DNA from: Nageia nagi
Taxonomy: Eukaryota > Pinophyta
Assembly (NCBI GenBank): GCA_050084985.1
Contig: JBITNC010000001.1
Span: 160,518,001 to 160,582,000, forward strand
Length of the DNA: 64,000 bases
Reading direction: 5' to 3'
Shown: positions 35,815 through 47,160 of the stretch, piece by piece
Position numbering within the stretch: the stretch's first letter is position 1
How the letters are laid out: every line of letters starts with the position of its first letter
Notes under the pieces: generated by a model
What the model was told of the DNA's origin: nothing
Seen by the model: only the letters and a program-made list of their open reading frames with translations
Database searches by the model: none
Position numbers and translations under genes: made by a program

Positions 35815-38724
35815 CTGTTACATAAATTGGAATTTTATTCTCATACTCTTGATGACGAAGTCACCAAGGATAGTTCTTACATCTTATCCTTTATATAATT
35901 TACATATATTATGATGTTTAATGTTTATATTTGATATATGTTACACACAATATTTCTTGTCTAAGTTGATTATAAGTTTCTTTATATTTTCCTTAGATTG
36001 CTCCTATAATGAGAGGTCCACCATATCACAACCAAGCCAAAAAGGGGGTTAACATTGATGAAAAACTAGGGCATTTTAATATGTCATCATTAAAAATAAT
36101 TTAGGGAGCATTTTATTTCTTATTTTATTATACTTTGAATTTATGCTTTCATTATCTTTTTTTTCCAAAAGCATCAAATCATATTCAAAGTGGGGCATCT
36201 ATTAAATCCTAAAAAAGAATTTTAGTTTAATTAAAATACATTTTAAGGTATTTGAAATAATTTATTTGTGAAATTAAATAAACACTCTTATCATCATGCA
36301 CTCTCATCTACTTTTATGTTTTATGATAACATGTTAGTCTATATCACCATAAGTTCAAGGAGGAGCCTTCGAACTAGCCCTACTATGCATAAATGTGGAG
36401 GGGTTATGCATAAGGAATTATGAAATGATCTTTGAATCATTAATAAGTGGTAATATACTTATATCATTATTGATTAGTATTTCTTAATGTCATCTATCAT
36501 ATCTAGATTTTATTATAGACTGATCATATCTACATTTATGAAAATCTTTTCAATCCATTTGTGTGTGATATTCTAAGCTTCAAAGGGAAAATAATAACAT
36601 TGAGTTAAAAGGTGAGGCATTATGGAAAGGTAACCAAACATTATCATTGGGATACTTGGGTTGAGGTCATATTGGCAGCTTCATTCTTTAGGGAAGCTTT
36701 TCATTCTTCTCCTTTCAGTTGAATATCATCTTTGATCATTGTGATAGGTAAAACCTAGGTTTGCATCCTTTGTAAATCCAGTTTGATAAGTCAAGGTCAA
36801 TTAGATCATTTTCATCATATTTATTGCTTTGATTTTCTAGTATTTTTTAATTAATTAATTAAATTAAATCCTATAAATAACCTTAGTTATTATTATTTTG
36901 GTTATAACAATAAACTTGGTAATGTTCTAACATAACTCACAATTATTTTTGAGAATGATATATTTTGTTGATTAAAAATAATTTACTTTCCTTTACCCAA
37001 CAAATATATAATCTTTGACTCCTCTTTGAGAATTTTGGAAAGTGATTCAATAATGTTAAGGATTTTTCAATAGAACCTAAATTTTTAGAAATAAATTCCA
37101 TAAGAAATTGAAGTTCAACCTTTTTGAATTAGATTCATAACCAAAAACTTTACATGGAGATATATTATGCTTATATGGGACCTACTCATTTTTTTATAAA
37201 GTATTTAAAATTCATATTTGGACTATCACTATTATAATCTCAAATCGGAATCATAGTTGATAAGAAGTTATTTCTTCTTAAATCTCCTATTGTTCTATAA
37301 GATATGAATGCTATGATTGCCTAATTATTCTATTATAGAATTTTATTTAAAAAAAAAAGGAGAGAAGATATAAGGACTTAAATACAACAAAGAATTTATA
37401 CAAGCTAAGAACAATAAATAAACCTTGAAGAGGAAGTTCAATGATTATTTTTGAAAAATCAATATATATGATATAATAAATTGAAGTTGTCCTCAAAGGG
37501 GAGTGGAGTTAATTAATATGATAGCTTCACTTCATTTTAATGTTGTATCTTATTTTTTAAAAGAAGATTGATTTATTTATTGAATAGTTTCTAAATTGTT
37601 GTTGGGTTATGGTACATAGAAATTATGCAAGTTTCTTACTCACATAAAATTTATTGATTTGTTCCCTCGAATTATAAATTTATTTGATTATTGATACATA
37701 TGAATTATGTATAAGTTTTTATTTCTCGTACAAAATTTATTAATGCATGATTTTATGTGTTTATTTTAAAACTAATGGAATATATTAAATATTTTAATTA
37801 TTCATTATTAAAATTGCATTTGCTAAATTGAATTCAAAAGAAGTTATGGGGTAACTTCAAGATTGAACAAGTTATTATTCCATTATGCATATATTTGTTA
37901 TTTTTTACGTAATTTGATGTGTAATATTATGATACGTGTTTATTTATAATTTATTTGTATGGCATAGATTTGTAAGAATTATTTATATTTTGTAAAATTA
38001 TATGTAATAGCTAAGCTTATACATATATTGTTATTTGCACTAATAATTACTCTTCACAACTGCATAAAGTTTTTGTTTGTTGCTTACAGCATGTCCATAA
38101 GTAACACATAGGTTATAAGGGATTCCTCATACTATGAGTTTCAAAGTAACTCATCATTACACATGTATGAAGATATATTAGAGAAAGATAAAAGAGTTAT
38201 AAAGATTCATCTGATGTATTCTCTCATAAGTATAATTTAATAAATACAACAAATAGAATTACTTTTATTACATTACAAATAAAAATTAATATTTCTATCA
38301 ACTTAATATGTATAACGAGTAGAAATTCACCTAATAATAAAGATATGATTCATCTTAAGGAATATTTAGATAGAAAATAAGTAGTTGTCAAATGAAAGTA
38401 GTTTAGAACATCATGTTCCAAATCATTCATATTTTGAAATAAGTGTTAAAAATGCTCAAAATCAATAGTAGTTATGAATGACTTAGATTATTATTTTTGA
38501 CTTAATGATTATATTGGTAGAAAACATGATTAAAATTGGTATCAATAATAATCCCTTCAACTATATTTGAATGATTTCAATAAAATTAACAGTTAGATAT
38601 ATTATATATGGTTTTTTTATGTATTTATTTTTTTGTTTACCTTAAAAAATTAATAAATGCATCACATGAATTATACATCCATTTTATGGTACACATATAA
38701 TAAACTATATACTTTCTCATTAGT
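35815..38724. other. AT-rich stretch, no gene seen
   Basis: No coding domain, RNA gene or element ends found on either strand. A short plus-strand reading from ATG at about 36,009 (MRGPPYHNQAKKGVNIDEKL) is open for a few tens of codons but unsupported. Confidence 0.5.
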
Positions 38725-38940
38725 TAAATGTTAGTATATATTGCACAAAATCATACTAGCTTAAGAAATATTTAAAAGAACTAACAAAACTCTTAATAAC
38801 CCAACCTTTTTGATTCCATAACATATATCTAACAACCACCCAAGGACTCTCATATCATAGAGGTTATTTCAGAAGAAAAACTATTATAATTCTTCTTTTA
38901 ATATCAATGTTTACTCTCTATTTATACAATTTAAAGTATC
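38725..38940 (-). pseudogene. Relic of the 3' end of the TIR-coiled-coil gene
   Basis: Aligns on the same strand with 45,335-45,545, the C-terminal codons plus 3' flank of the TIR gene. Shared order: AAAAGAACTA, AACTCT(T/C)AATAACC, AACCTT, CATAGAG, TT(A/T)T..CAGAAG, CTTATAATAT-type segments. Nothing beyond the last 50 or so codons is detectable. It shows that this gene family had a further copy here, now almost erased. Confidence 0.6.
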
Positions 38941-40999
38941 AAATATGTCACTAAGAAAATACATATAAATTATGAAGATGAAGAAAATGCTTAATAATCA
39001 AGCAAGAGAAGACACAAGAATACTAACTCATACTATTAAACTCTAGATTGTTGAAAAGAGAGTGAGAGAAAAGTTATAGTATAAGTCTCATATGCTATAA
39101 TTTCCATCTTGTTTAAAGAATAAAAAATATGCAAGTACAACACATAGGTCACAAGGTAATTTTCATGGTTCTATTTTTGGATCATTTCTCCTATTTTTAT
39201 TTTACTAAGGATTAATTTGATTCTTGCATTGTTGACATGATTAAAATGGAATTTGAATGAGTTTTGCTTTAACATATCTTCAACAAATGGGATTACGTTG
39301 ATCAATTTCTTACAAGTAATGAAATTAAAAATGGGTAGTTAATGTTAAGTGAAAGAAATAAATATCTTAAAACAAATTAATGTTAACATATTTATTATTA
39401 CTTTTGAAAAACTATAAATAATATTATATAAGATATTAATATTATTTATTTTATTGTTGATAATTTATTTTCAATAAATATTAACTTTTGAATAATTTAT
39501 GGTATTTATTACTATTATTATTACTAATTTGATAATGTTATATTATTTGTTAACTATCTACAATTTAATTATTAAATTGTAATTATTTTAAAAATTATAA
39601 TGAAGAATAATTTTTGAATTTTGAAAAAAAAATATTAATGATGATTCATCTCTAGGAGTTTCAAGAGGTTTTAAAATTGAAATGGTAGTTCTCCAAACAC
39701 CTAATCCTCTCTTATAAATGAAAATCATTTGGGTTGGACTAGTGATTGATGGAAAAGGGTTTTCAAGTATGGAATGAAGAGGAAGAGAGAATGATCGCAA
39801 AGATCAAAAGATGACAACATGAGACTTACATAGGGTTTCAACCAATTCAACTAGGGATCACTCTCAAATATTGCTTGTGATTTCTTTGATTGGTGTTTGC
39901 TCAATATAAGTCCCCTTGATTTATGATCATACTAATGTATGTATTAGAAATATTTTGTAATTTTATTTGAATTTTTGAAATTTTTTTGGAAGTATATTAC
40001 TTATTTTAAGGGAGAATACAAAATATAATTTTAAATATGTATGTTGTTTGTAAATTGAGAAATAAAACTTCAAAGAAAATCTTAAAGAAAAACCCATCAA
40101 CATGTTTTTCTCATATTTGAAAATGATCATGTATTGAAAGAAATATATTCATGTCAAGATTCTCAGATTCTTTGGGTCTTAATAACTTTGCAGGGATAAA
40201 TAATTTAAAATATTATTATTTTATTTTTAATCTAAAATAATAAATAATTTAAAATATTATTTATTAAAATAATGAATGCACTAAAATAAAAGTTCTTACA
40301 AAACTATAAATTATTACTTTAAGAGAGTTTAAGATAATAAGGATTTACAATTATTTATAATGGTCCACCTAAAATTATTTATTATATAAGTAGATTGTTA
40401 GATAATAAATAATAATGAATTTGAATTTTTATATGAAATAAATAAAAATTAAATGTTTGTTTAATTGCAAGTGAATTAGACAACAATAAAAAAATGATAT
40501 TTTTTAATTTGTGTTTTCTTTAAAAGAAATGATAAGTGTATTGAAGTTCAACTTAAGGGAAAATTAATATTTTATTTTCTAATTTGCATGTTATTATTTA
40601 ATTAAAAATGAATTTTTTTTATTGTTGATAATTAATATTTATTATTTAAAACATAATTTTAAATAATAAATTTAAGTAAAAGTAAAATTTTTTATTGTTG
40701 GTATTTATTATTTTAGTAAATTTATAAAGAAAATGTGTTATATTTTAATTTGAATCTAACAAATAAATACATAAATAGACAAAGAAAAAATCAATTTCAA
40801 ATATTAAAATATAACATAATTATTTAATTAAATAAATATTTTAGAATAATCAACTAATAAAATAAATCTCATCAATAAATAAATAAATTAAAAAAGCATG
40901 GATTAAATAAATAAATAAATAATATATAAAATATTCAGATCATATTTATAGGCATAAAGTTGCAAAAATATTTATTAAAATTATTTCTTATAAACGATG
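38941..40999. other. Very AT-rich stretch, no gene seen
   Basis: 40,200-40,960 is close to pure A/T with AATAAATA runs. The minus-strand frame 39,588-39,800 has no recognisable domain. Confidence 0.55.
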
Positions 41000-41400
41000 T
41001 TACATATCTCCCAGTTTGGCGCGCGCTTGGGGGACGCTGGTAACGGTGAATTGATATAGGTAGACTACTACTATTGTTTGTTATATTTGGTGAAACAGTG
41101 GCGTAGCCTATTGTGGAGGAAGTTGTGCCTTTGGTAATATGAAACTATCATATTCTATGAGAAGTTGTCATAGTTGTGCGTTAAGTCACACAATAAAAAA
41201 CTTGGCAGGCACCCTCCAAACTTTTGAGTTAACACATATGTGGATGAGGTTGTCTTGCACAATACTTATATTTGGATGAATCAAATTTAAGCCTGCAGCT
41301 ATTGATGAGTGAATGAAGGAGCCTGCTGGAAGAGCATTATTGGTGATATAGATTGTAGGAGCACCTATATTTGCAGCAAGTAAAATCTTATAGCCATGTA
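41000..41400 (-). pseudogene. GC-richer island with an unrecognised coding-like relic
   Basis: This island stands out from A/T-rich surroundings and starts with a GC-rich string (TTTGGCGCGCGCTTGGGGGA at 41,016-41,035). The minus strand from about 41,380 reads openly for about 60 codons, including GAPTIYITNNALPAGSFIHS and NLIHPNISIVQDNLI, with ordinary amino-acid composition. I do not recognise the family. The GC-rich string faintly resembles the sequence after a Gypsy LTR, but no LTR pair supports that. It is probably a fragment of a former gene or of a gene captured by an element. Confidence 0.35.
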
Positions 41401-41529
41401 TTTATTACAAAAATATTTATATCTAAGATCAAATTTAATTACAAATATATTAATTCTGGTTAGATATGGATTTCGTTTCATTTGGATTGGTTGTTTTCTT
41501 TGGAATTTATTTATTTATTTTATTATTTT

Positions 41530-42326
41530 TGGGATTTATCATTCTTGATTACGTGTGAGAAAATTAGACACTAGAAATAAACATTTATGTAGATAAAGGT
41601 TAAAAATCAAAATTGGTGAGGTTCACTTAATATCTTATTGAGTGAAGAAGAATGCTATATCCTCATAGAAGCATTAGCACACTAATTCCATTATTTTGGC
41701 AATTCTAATATATAACAAATAAGAAATGTGTAGCAAAAATAACTACAACAGCCTTTCTTCATCTCTCTGCAAGCTTCTTGGACATAGATTTCTTGTTACC
41801 CATAAAACACCGTAATCACTCCACTATGATTACAACATACTTGTCATTTTGACATCAAGAAGAATACATTGATTTAGGATTGGCATTATAGCTCTCTAAA
41901 TGCCCTTTAGCATTATGACACTTATTCCTAGAAACATCATCATATTACACTCACTTGGTAATACGGCCTCAACATTGCAATCCAAACTAAAGATTACATC
42001 TCTTGGACTAGTTGGTGTACATAACAAATCTATTAATATGCATTTATACAACAAGAATAACTTTTTCTAATGTTATAACAACTTTCTAATATTTAATCAT
42101 ACCAAAAAAATTACTATTCTACGACCAAAATTGCTATGTTAGGTCTCTTCTAATCTATTTAATGCCATCTTCAACAAATATGATCCAACATCATCCACAT
42201 TCAAATTAGGGAAATACAACATGTTGAACATCTTTTGGTTTCCTCTCATATGATGTACCTCACACCAATATATTAATAGGGCCATCATTCTTATCTAGAT
42301 GTGTATCTTCCTCCACACACCCAATA
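41530..42326 (-). repeat. LTR A (about 797 bp)
   Basis: Plus-strand TGGGATTT to CACACACCCAATA. Full-length, aligning with LTR C over its whole length. Confidence 0.78.
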
Positions 42327-42900
42327 ATCTCCCACTTGAAGTCTAATTCACTATTTTAGATAACAACACAACTTCATCTTCTTCTTATGATGCTCCATAA
42401 AATTTTCTTTATTCATGTTGGATCAACCATATCTTCATGCAATCTTCATCAACTTTTTCCTTTTACCATTATCCCTCTTTTTCCATCATACATAAAAAAC
42501 ACCATGCACCATCTAGCCTTGTGGAATGTCAACTTCCACTCTTTCTTTGATTTCCTTGCATAAACACTCACCACCATCAATACGCAAGTTATTTAAAATA
42601 ATAGAGAACTTTAGAGTTCACCTCCATCTTCAAACATTCTTGTGGAATTTCTTTTATCTTGAGGATAAAGATCCTTTGCACCCTTGGTATCCATATCACC
42701 TCCTTGAAGTCTTCTCCTACAAGATCTCATACAATCTCCAACATCATTTCTCCCATCACTTCTTCATTTTATGCACTTTTGCAATTGAAATAATTACTTT
42801 CCAATTTGAAATCCATAAACAAAAATGAAGGAATGACATAAGAAGATCTAGTTTCATCAAACTTGTTAAATACCCATAATTAAGCTCTAATACCACTTGT
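42327..42900 (-). other. Internal region 1 of the LTR chain
   Basis: Bounded by the tract AAGTGGGAGA (minus, about 42,329-42,338) and the primer site TGGTATTAGAGC (minus, about 42,884-42,895). The plus-strand frame 42,526-42,828 is antisense to the element and its homologue in internal 2 is not conserved as protein, so I do not treat it as a gene. Confidence 0.72.
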
Positions 42901-43466
42901 TGGAGTTGCCCAATAGAAATAGTTGCATCACCCTCTCTTCATCTATTTGCAAGCTTCTCAAATGTGGATTTCTCCTCACACACAAAAAATCATAATCATT
43001 CCATAGTGATTACAATATTTCTCTCATTTTCATATCAAGAGGAACACATTGATTCAAATATACCATTTCAACATTACAACCTTCTATATGCCCTTCTAGC
43101 ATTAGCACACTTAGTCCCAAGAACATCCTAACATTAAATTCAATTGGCAATACAACCTCAATATTAGAACCTCACCTAGAGATTACATCTCTCTATTATA
43201 TACCCCTCTCTTGGACTAATTGGCATGCATAATAAATATATTTATATATATTTACATAACAATAATAACTTTATATTATGCTACAAAAATGCTCTAATAT
43301 TTAATCACACAAAAACAAAATTATTGTTCTGCCACCAGAAATGCTATGTTGGGTCTCTTCTAATCCATTGAACATCATCTTCAGCAAATGTGATCCAACA
43401 TCATTGACATTCAAATTAGGGCCATCATTCCTATCTAGTTGTAAATCTTTCTCCACACACCTAACA
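42901..43466 (-). repeat. LTR B, internally deleted (566 bp)
   Basis: Begins TGGAGTTG and ends CACACACCTAACA like the other two. It lacks about 230 bp near its left end that LTRs A and C both have. Confidence 0.76.
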
Positions 43467-44144
43467 GTCTACAACTTGGAGACTTATTCACTATTTTAGA
43501 TAGTAAAACAAATTCATCTTCTTCTTATGATTCTCCATGAACTCCTCCTAGTTCATCCTAGATCAACCATATCCTCATGCAATCTTCATCAAGTGTTTCT
43601 TTACATCCTTGTCCCTCTGTATACATATTGCACACAAAACATCATGCACCATCCAACCTTGTGGATTGGCAACTCCTACTCTTTCTTGGATTTCCTTGCA
43701 TAAACACTCACTACCATCAATATGCATTTGAAACTACAAGAAACTTCAAAGATTTTACCTCCATATTCAAACATTCTTGGTCGAATTTCCAAGGTTATCC
43801 TAATGCTAAAGATCCTTTGCACCCTTGGTACCCATATCAACTCCTTGAAGCCTTCTTCTATAATATATCATCCTATCTCCAACATCATTGCTCTCATTGC
43901 TTCTTCAATTTTCACACTTTCAAAATCAAAACAACTATTTTCCAATTTACAAGCCATACATAGAACTAGGGAAGGAATGAGACAAGGAGCTTCCATTTAC
44001 CATTCATTTGATTTCCCAAAGTTTGATTATTTATGAGCTCACATTGGTCAGCAACCTATCTCTACTATATCCTCCTAACTCCCACTAAAATCATAATCTA
44101 TCAAACATGATAAATGCCCATCATTAAACTCTAACACCACTTAT
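43467..44144 (-). other. Internal region 2 of the LTR chain
   Basis: Homologous to internal 1. The primer site on the minus strand reads TGGTGTTAGAG at 44,129-44,139. The plus-strand frame 43,577-43,963 overlaps it antisense. No gag or pol motifs. Confidence 0.72.
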
Positions 44145-44944
44145 TGGGATTTAGACTTCTAGTTTATGTGTGAACAAAATTGAAAAATAAAAATAAATAA
44201 AACTGCAAATAAAGAGCATAAAAATTTAACAAGATTCACTCAACATCTTGTTAAGCTACATCCTTAGAAAAGTACCAGCATAGAAATTCAAATATTCTAA
44301 CAATTAAAATATACAAGAAGGAATAATTGACCAAAATGAAATAACTGTAACACCCTATCTGCATCCCTCTACAAGCTACTCAAATATGGGTTTACCCTCA
44401 CCTACAAAACACCATAATCACTCCATTGTGATTACAACATTCCTCTCATTTTTACATTAGGAGGAATATATTGATTAAGGTATACCATTTTGGTATTACA
44501 ACCCTCTTTATGCCCTTCAAACATTACCACACTTAGTGCTAGGAACATCCTGACATTACAATAACTTGGCAATATAACCCTGACATTACAACCCCACCTA
44601 GAGATTATATCTTTCAGGTATTTACCCCTCTCTTGAACTGATTGATGTACATAACAAATCTATTTATATACATTTACACAACAATAATAACTTTGTCTTA
44701 TGCTATAACAACTTTCTAATATTTAGTCATACAAAAATAAAATTATTGTTTGAATTGCTATGCTAAGTCTCATTTTATTCCATTTAATGCCTTCTATAAG
44801 AAATGCAATCCTACATTGTCCATATTAGGAAACACAACATATTGAACATCTTTTGATTCCATCCCATGTGATGAACCTCATGCTAACACATTAATAAGGC
44901 CATCATTCTTATTTGGGTGTGAATTTGCTTCCACACACCCAACA
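44145..44944 (-). repeat. LTR C (800 bp)
   Basis: Plus-strand TGGGATTTAG to CACACCCAACA, the best-preserved ends of the three. On the minus strand it starts TGTTGGGTGTG. Confidence 0.8.
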
Positions 44945-45425
44945 ATTGTTCTTGGAATTGATTTGTTGAATGAATTCATTGTTTATCCTCAAAATTGATT
45001 TTTTCATTCGGATTTCAGATTTACAATTTTGTTAGAATTGATTTCTTAATTTACAAGAAAAAATATTACATATTTAAAATATTTAATATAATGGATTAAT
45101 TAGTATTAATATTTAAAATATTACATTAAAGCTCTTCTAACCTTGGTGTAGAAAGCCTTTCAAGGTAATAACTTCAAATTTCATAGAGAAGAAAACTAAA
45201 ATTAAAATATTCTTGAATTTTAAGAGTATTTATTTAATTTCTAAAAATTAAAAGAATGTATTTATATAATTTCATGAATTATAAATGTATTTTTGTAAGT
45301 TTCCCTCAAACCAAAAAATATATTTTTTATTAATTAAATCTCAAATATATGTGGCAGAAAAATCATACAAGTTCTAAATATAAAAAGAACTAGCCAAACT
45401 CTCAATAACCAACCTTGTCGAGTCC
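44945..45425. other. AT-rich 3' flank of the TIR gene
   Basis: No gene. The last 90 bp (from about 45,335) are shared with the relic at 38,725, so they belonged to the gene's 3' untranslated or flanking region. Confidence 0.55.
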
Positions 45426-45916
45426 TCAACATAAATCAATACTGCTACCCATTGAGGCTACCGTCATAGAGATTGTATCAGAAGTAGTTTGATACTTCCT
45501 CTTATAATATCCTAGCTTCGTCTCTGTTTCTTGAAGTTTAACTAACAAATCTGTGACTATTTGTCGCTCGACCTCATATCGTTGCTCTGCTTTATCTGCT
45601 CTCTGCATCTCTCGTTCCCACATTCCCCACCAATCTCTTTGAGGAGGATTCCTCTCCCTCTCTCTCATTGTTTCGTGTAAGTGCTCAATTTTATTCCGTA
45701 GCATGTTCACCTCCTGTGAGCACTCAAGAATGCGAGAGTTTAGGTCTTCTCGCATTCGCTTCTCCTCTTGGTGCGGTAAGCTAAGCTCAACCATGACAAT
45801 AAACACATCACTCTATCGCCCACTTCTCTTCGCTACATGTTTGCGTACAACCTCTCCACCTTCAAGAGCAAGATTAATGGTAACCTGTATAAGAGATCTC
45901 CATTCCTCTACACTAC

Positions 45917-46012
45917 CTGTAAAACCATAAGAACAATATATATTTTATTACTAATTAATTAATATCTAGAAATCTTATTTTAATAATTTAACCGACTAAT
46001 ATAAGCAAGTAC
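45917..46012 (-). other. Intron 2 of the TIR gene (96 bp)
   Basis: Donor CCAG then GTACTTGC and acceptor GGTTTTACAG. Joining restores one frame (GDP-G-SVEEWRSLIQV) with phase 1, which strongly supports the call. Confidence 0.8.
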
Positions 46013-46778
46013 CTGGATCACCCTCATACCATGTCATGCCCTGGTGTACTGACTTGATTTGCATGGACTCCAAAATGGAGTCATCACCTACATAACCCAC
46101 CTTATTGCCACTGAAAAAGTTCACACATACTCCAATATCCAAAATCCAGTTGGAGGAAGTCAAAGAACGGCTTTGGTTTTGATTTGGAGATGCTTCCTTG
46201 TGAATGGGGAACTCCACATAGATTCGGTTGAGGAGGAAGCAAACGGATTTCACAACTTTATTTCAGAAATCAACTTCATTTTCGTCTTTGCCAAAATATA
46301 AACCGTTAATGGAACGAACTTCTTTTAGAGCATCTTGCCATTTACTTCTTGTGTCATTGCTTTCCTCTAACTTTTGCCATTCGGAACTGTCCTTTGTGAT
46401 GTTAGAGAGTTCTTTTGGGCTAATCATGAAGAAGACCGGCAATATTTTAACGTGGGCGTTTTTCCCTGAATTTATGGCGCTAATGAAAGCGGACAGTTCA
46501 AGCATTGGCCATTTTGAACTAATAAATTCTTTGGATAGAACCACGACCGCTATTTTGCATGTTTGAGCGGCTTTAAATATAAAAGGAGGAAATTGCTGGG
46601 CAGGTGGCAAGCTTTTGTGATCCTCGTCAAAAAAGCATGTAATATGTTGTGTCGTCAGGTGTCTGTAAAGCTGCCGAACAAAGTTTTTCTGTTTGCCACT
46701 GTGACTAAGAAATACATCCTTATTCTCCCCGTCAACTTTTCCCCATTGAACGTCACTGCCGACAAGTATAATAGCGGA

Positions 46779-46870
46779 CTAATCAGCCGCATAATCTACA
46801 AGGCAATAGTGGACTATTAACAACAAAATTATAGATAAGGGAAGAAAAATTTAAATTGAGTCCATATTAC
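46779..46870 (-). other. Intron 1 of the TIR gene (92 bp)
   Basis: Donor ACATTG then GTAATATGG and acceptor CTGATTAG. Joining is phase 0 between codon 30 and SAIILVGS. The acceptor lacks a long pyrimidine tract, so this junction is less sure than intron 2. Confidence 0.5.
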
Positions 46871-46960
46871 CAATGTTTTGAAGATCTTAATTCCTCCCTA
46901 GCTGATTGAATAGCCTTTGGAGGGCTCCCGACCACACAAGTTCAGATTGTTTTCCGCCAT

Positions 46961-47160
46961 GATTACTCTACAAAATGCTTCCGCGGCAAGCAGTACCCAT
47001 AATAACAATAGTTGGCATGACCAGCTCATTTTGACCATAAATCGTTCTGGTGCTCGTTTGTTAGAGTGTTGTCTTATCCTTCTAACCAATTTTAGTGCAC
47101 GATCTACACGGTATGAAACATTTAAATCACTATAATCCCAATGGTGGAAATGTAAACATT
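46961..47160. other. 5' flank of the TIR gene
   Basis: Directly upstream of the ATG the minus strand has GAAGCATTTTGTAGAGTAATC, matching the leader of the MAENNLN exons at 12.8 and 58.4 kb. No clear TATA box or other promoter site is called. Confidence 0.45.

Larger units (their letters stand above)
41530..44944 (-). mobile_element. Three-LTR chain of a non-autonomous LTR retrotransposon
   Basis: Order on the plus strand: LTR A, internal 1 (574 bp), LTR B (partly deleted), internal 2 (678 bp), LTR C. Each internal has a tRNA-Met-type primer site at its right end and a polypurine tract at its left, so all read on the minus strand. The internals carry no gag or pol. The two internals are clearly homologous over most of their length. 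Possible target copies are ATTTT (41,525-41,529) and ATTGT (44,945-44,949), four of five matching. This is the form expected when unequal recombination chains two copies of a short, non-coding LTR element; the LTRs are long for a classical TRIM. Confidence 0.8.
45426..46960 (-). pseudogene. TIR-domain plus coiled-coil gene, three exons, with three in-frame stops
   Basis: TIR domains of plant immune proteins cleave NAD+ or signal by self-association. Proposed exons on the minus strand are 46,960-46,871, 46,778-46,013 and 45,916-45,426, joined by GT-AG introns of 92 and 96 bp. The joined frame is kept for 448 codons. Codons 50-200 are a TIR domain: KDVFLSHSGKQKNFV, TCFFDEDHKSLPP (BB-loop region), KIAVVVLSKEF and SKWPMLELSAF with the putative catalytic Glu124. 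Codons 200-320 I cannot assign. Codons 325-440 are charged and heptad-like (EEKRMREDLNSRILECSQEV, then ETETKLGYYKRKY), probably a coiled coil. No P-loop or NB-ARC motif occurs. Stops are at codon 21 (TAG 46,898-46,900), 202 (TGA 46,263-46,265, likely from CGA) and 320 (TAG 45,813-45,815). Exon 1 could instead be untranslated. Confidence 0.75.

Noticed and set aside
41016-41035. GC-rich string as a Gypsy primer site
   Set aside because: It loosely recalls the sequence after some plant Gypsy LTRs, but there is no LTR end in place and no tRNA match I can defend.
42526-43963. Two plus-strand frames of 100 and 128 codons
   Set aside because: Both lie antisense in the internals of the LTR chain, and their homologous positions are not conserved as protein.
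45703-46820. Plus-strand frames opposite the TIR gene
   Set aside because: The minus strand carries a recognisable TIR domain and phase-consistent introns; the plus-strand frames are shadows.
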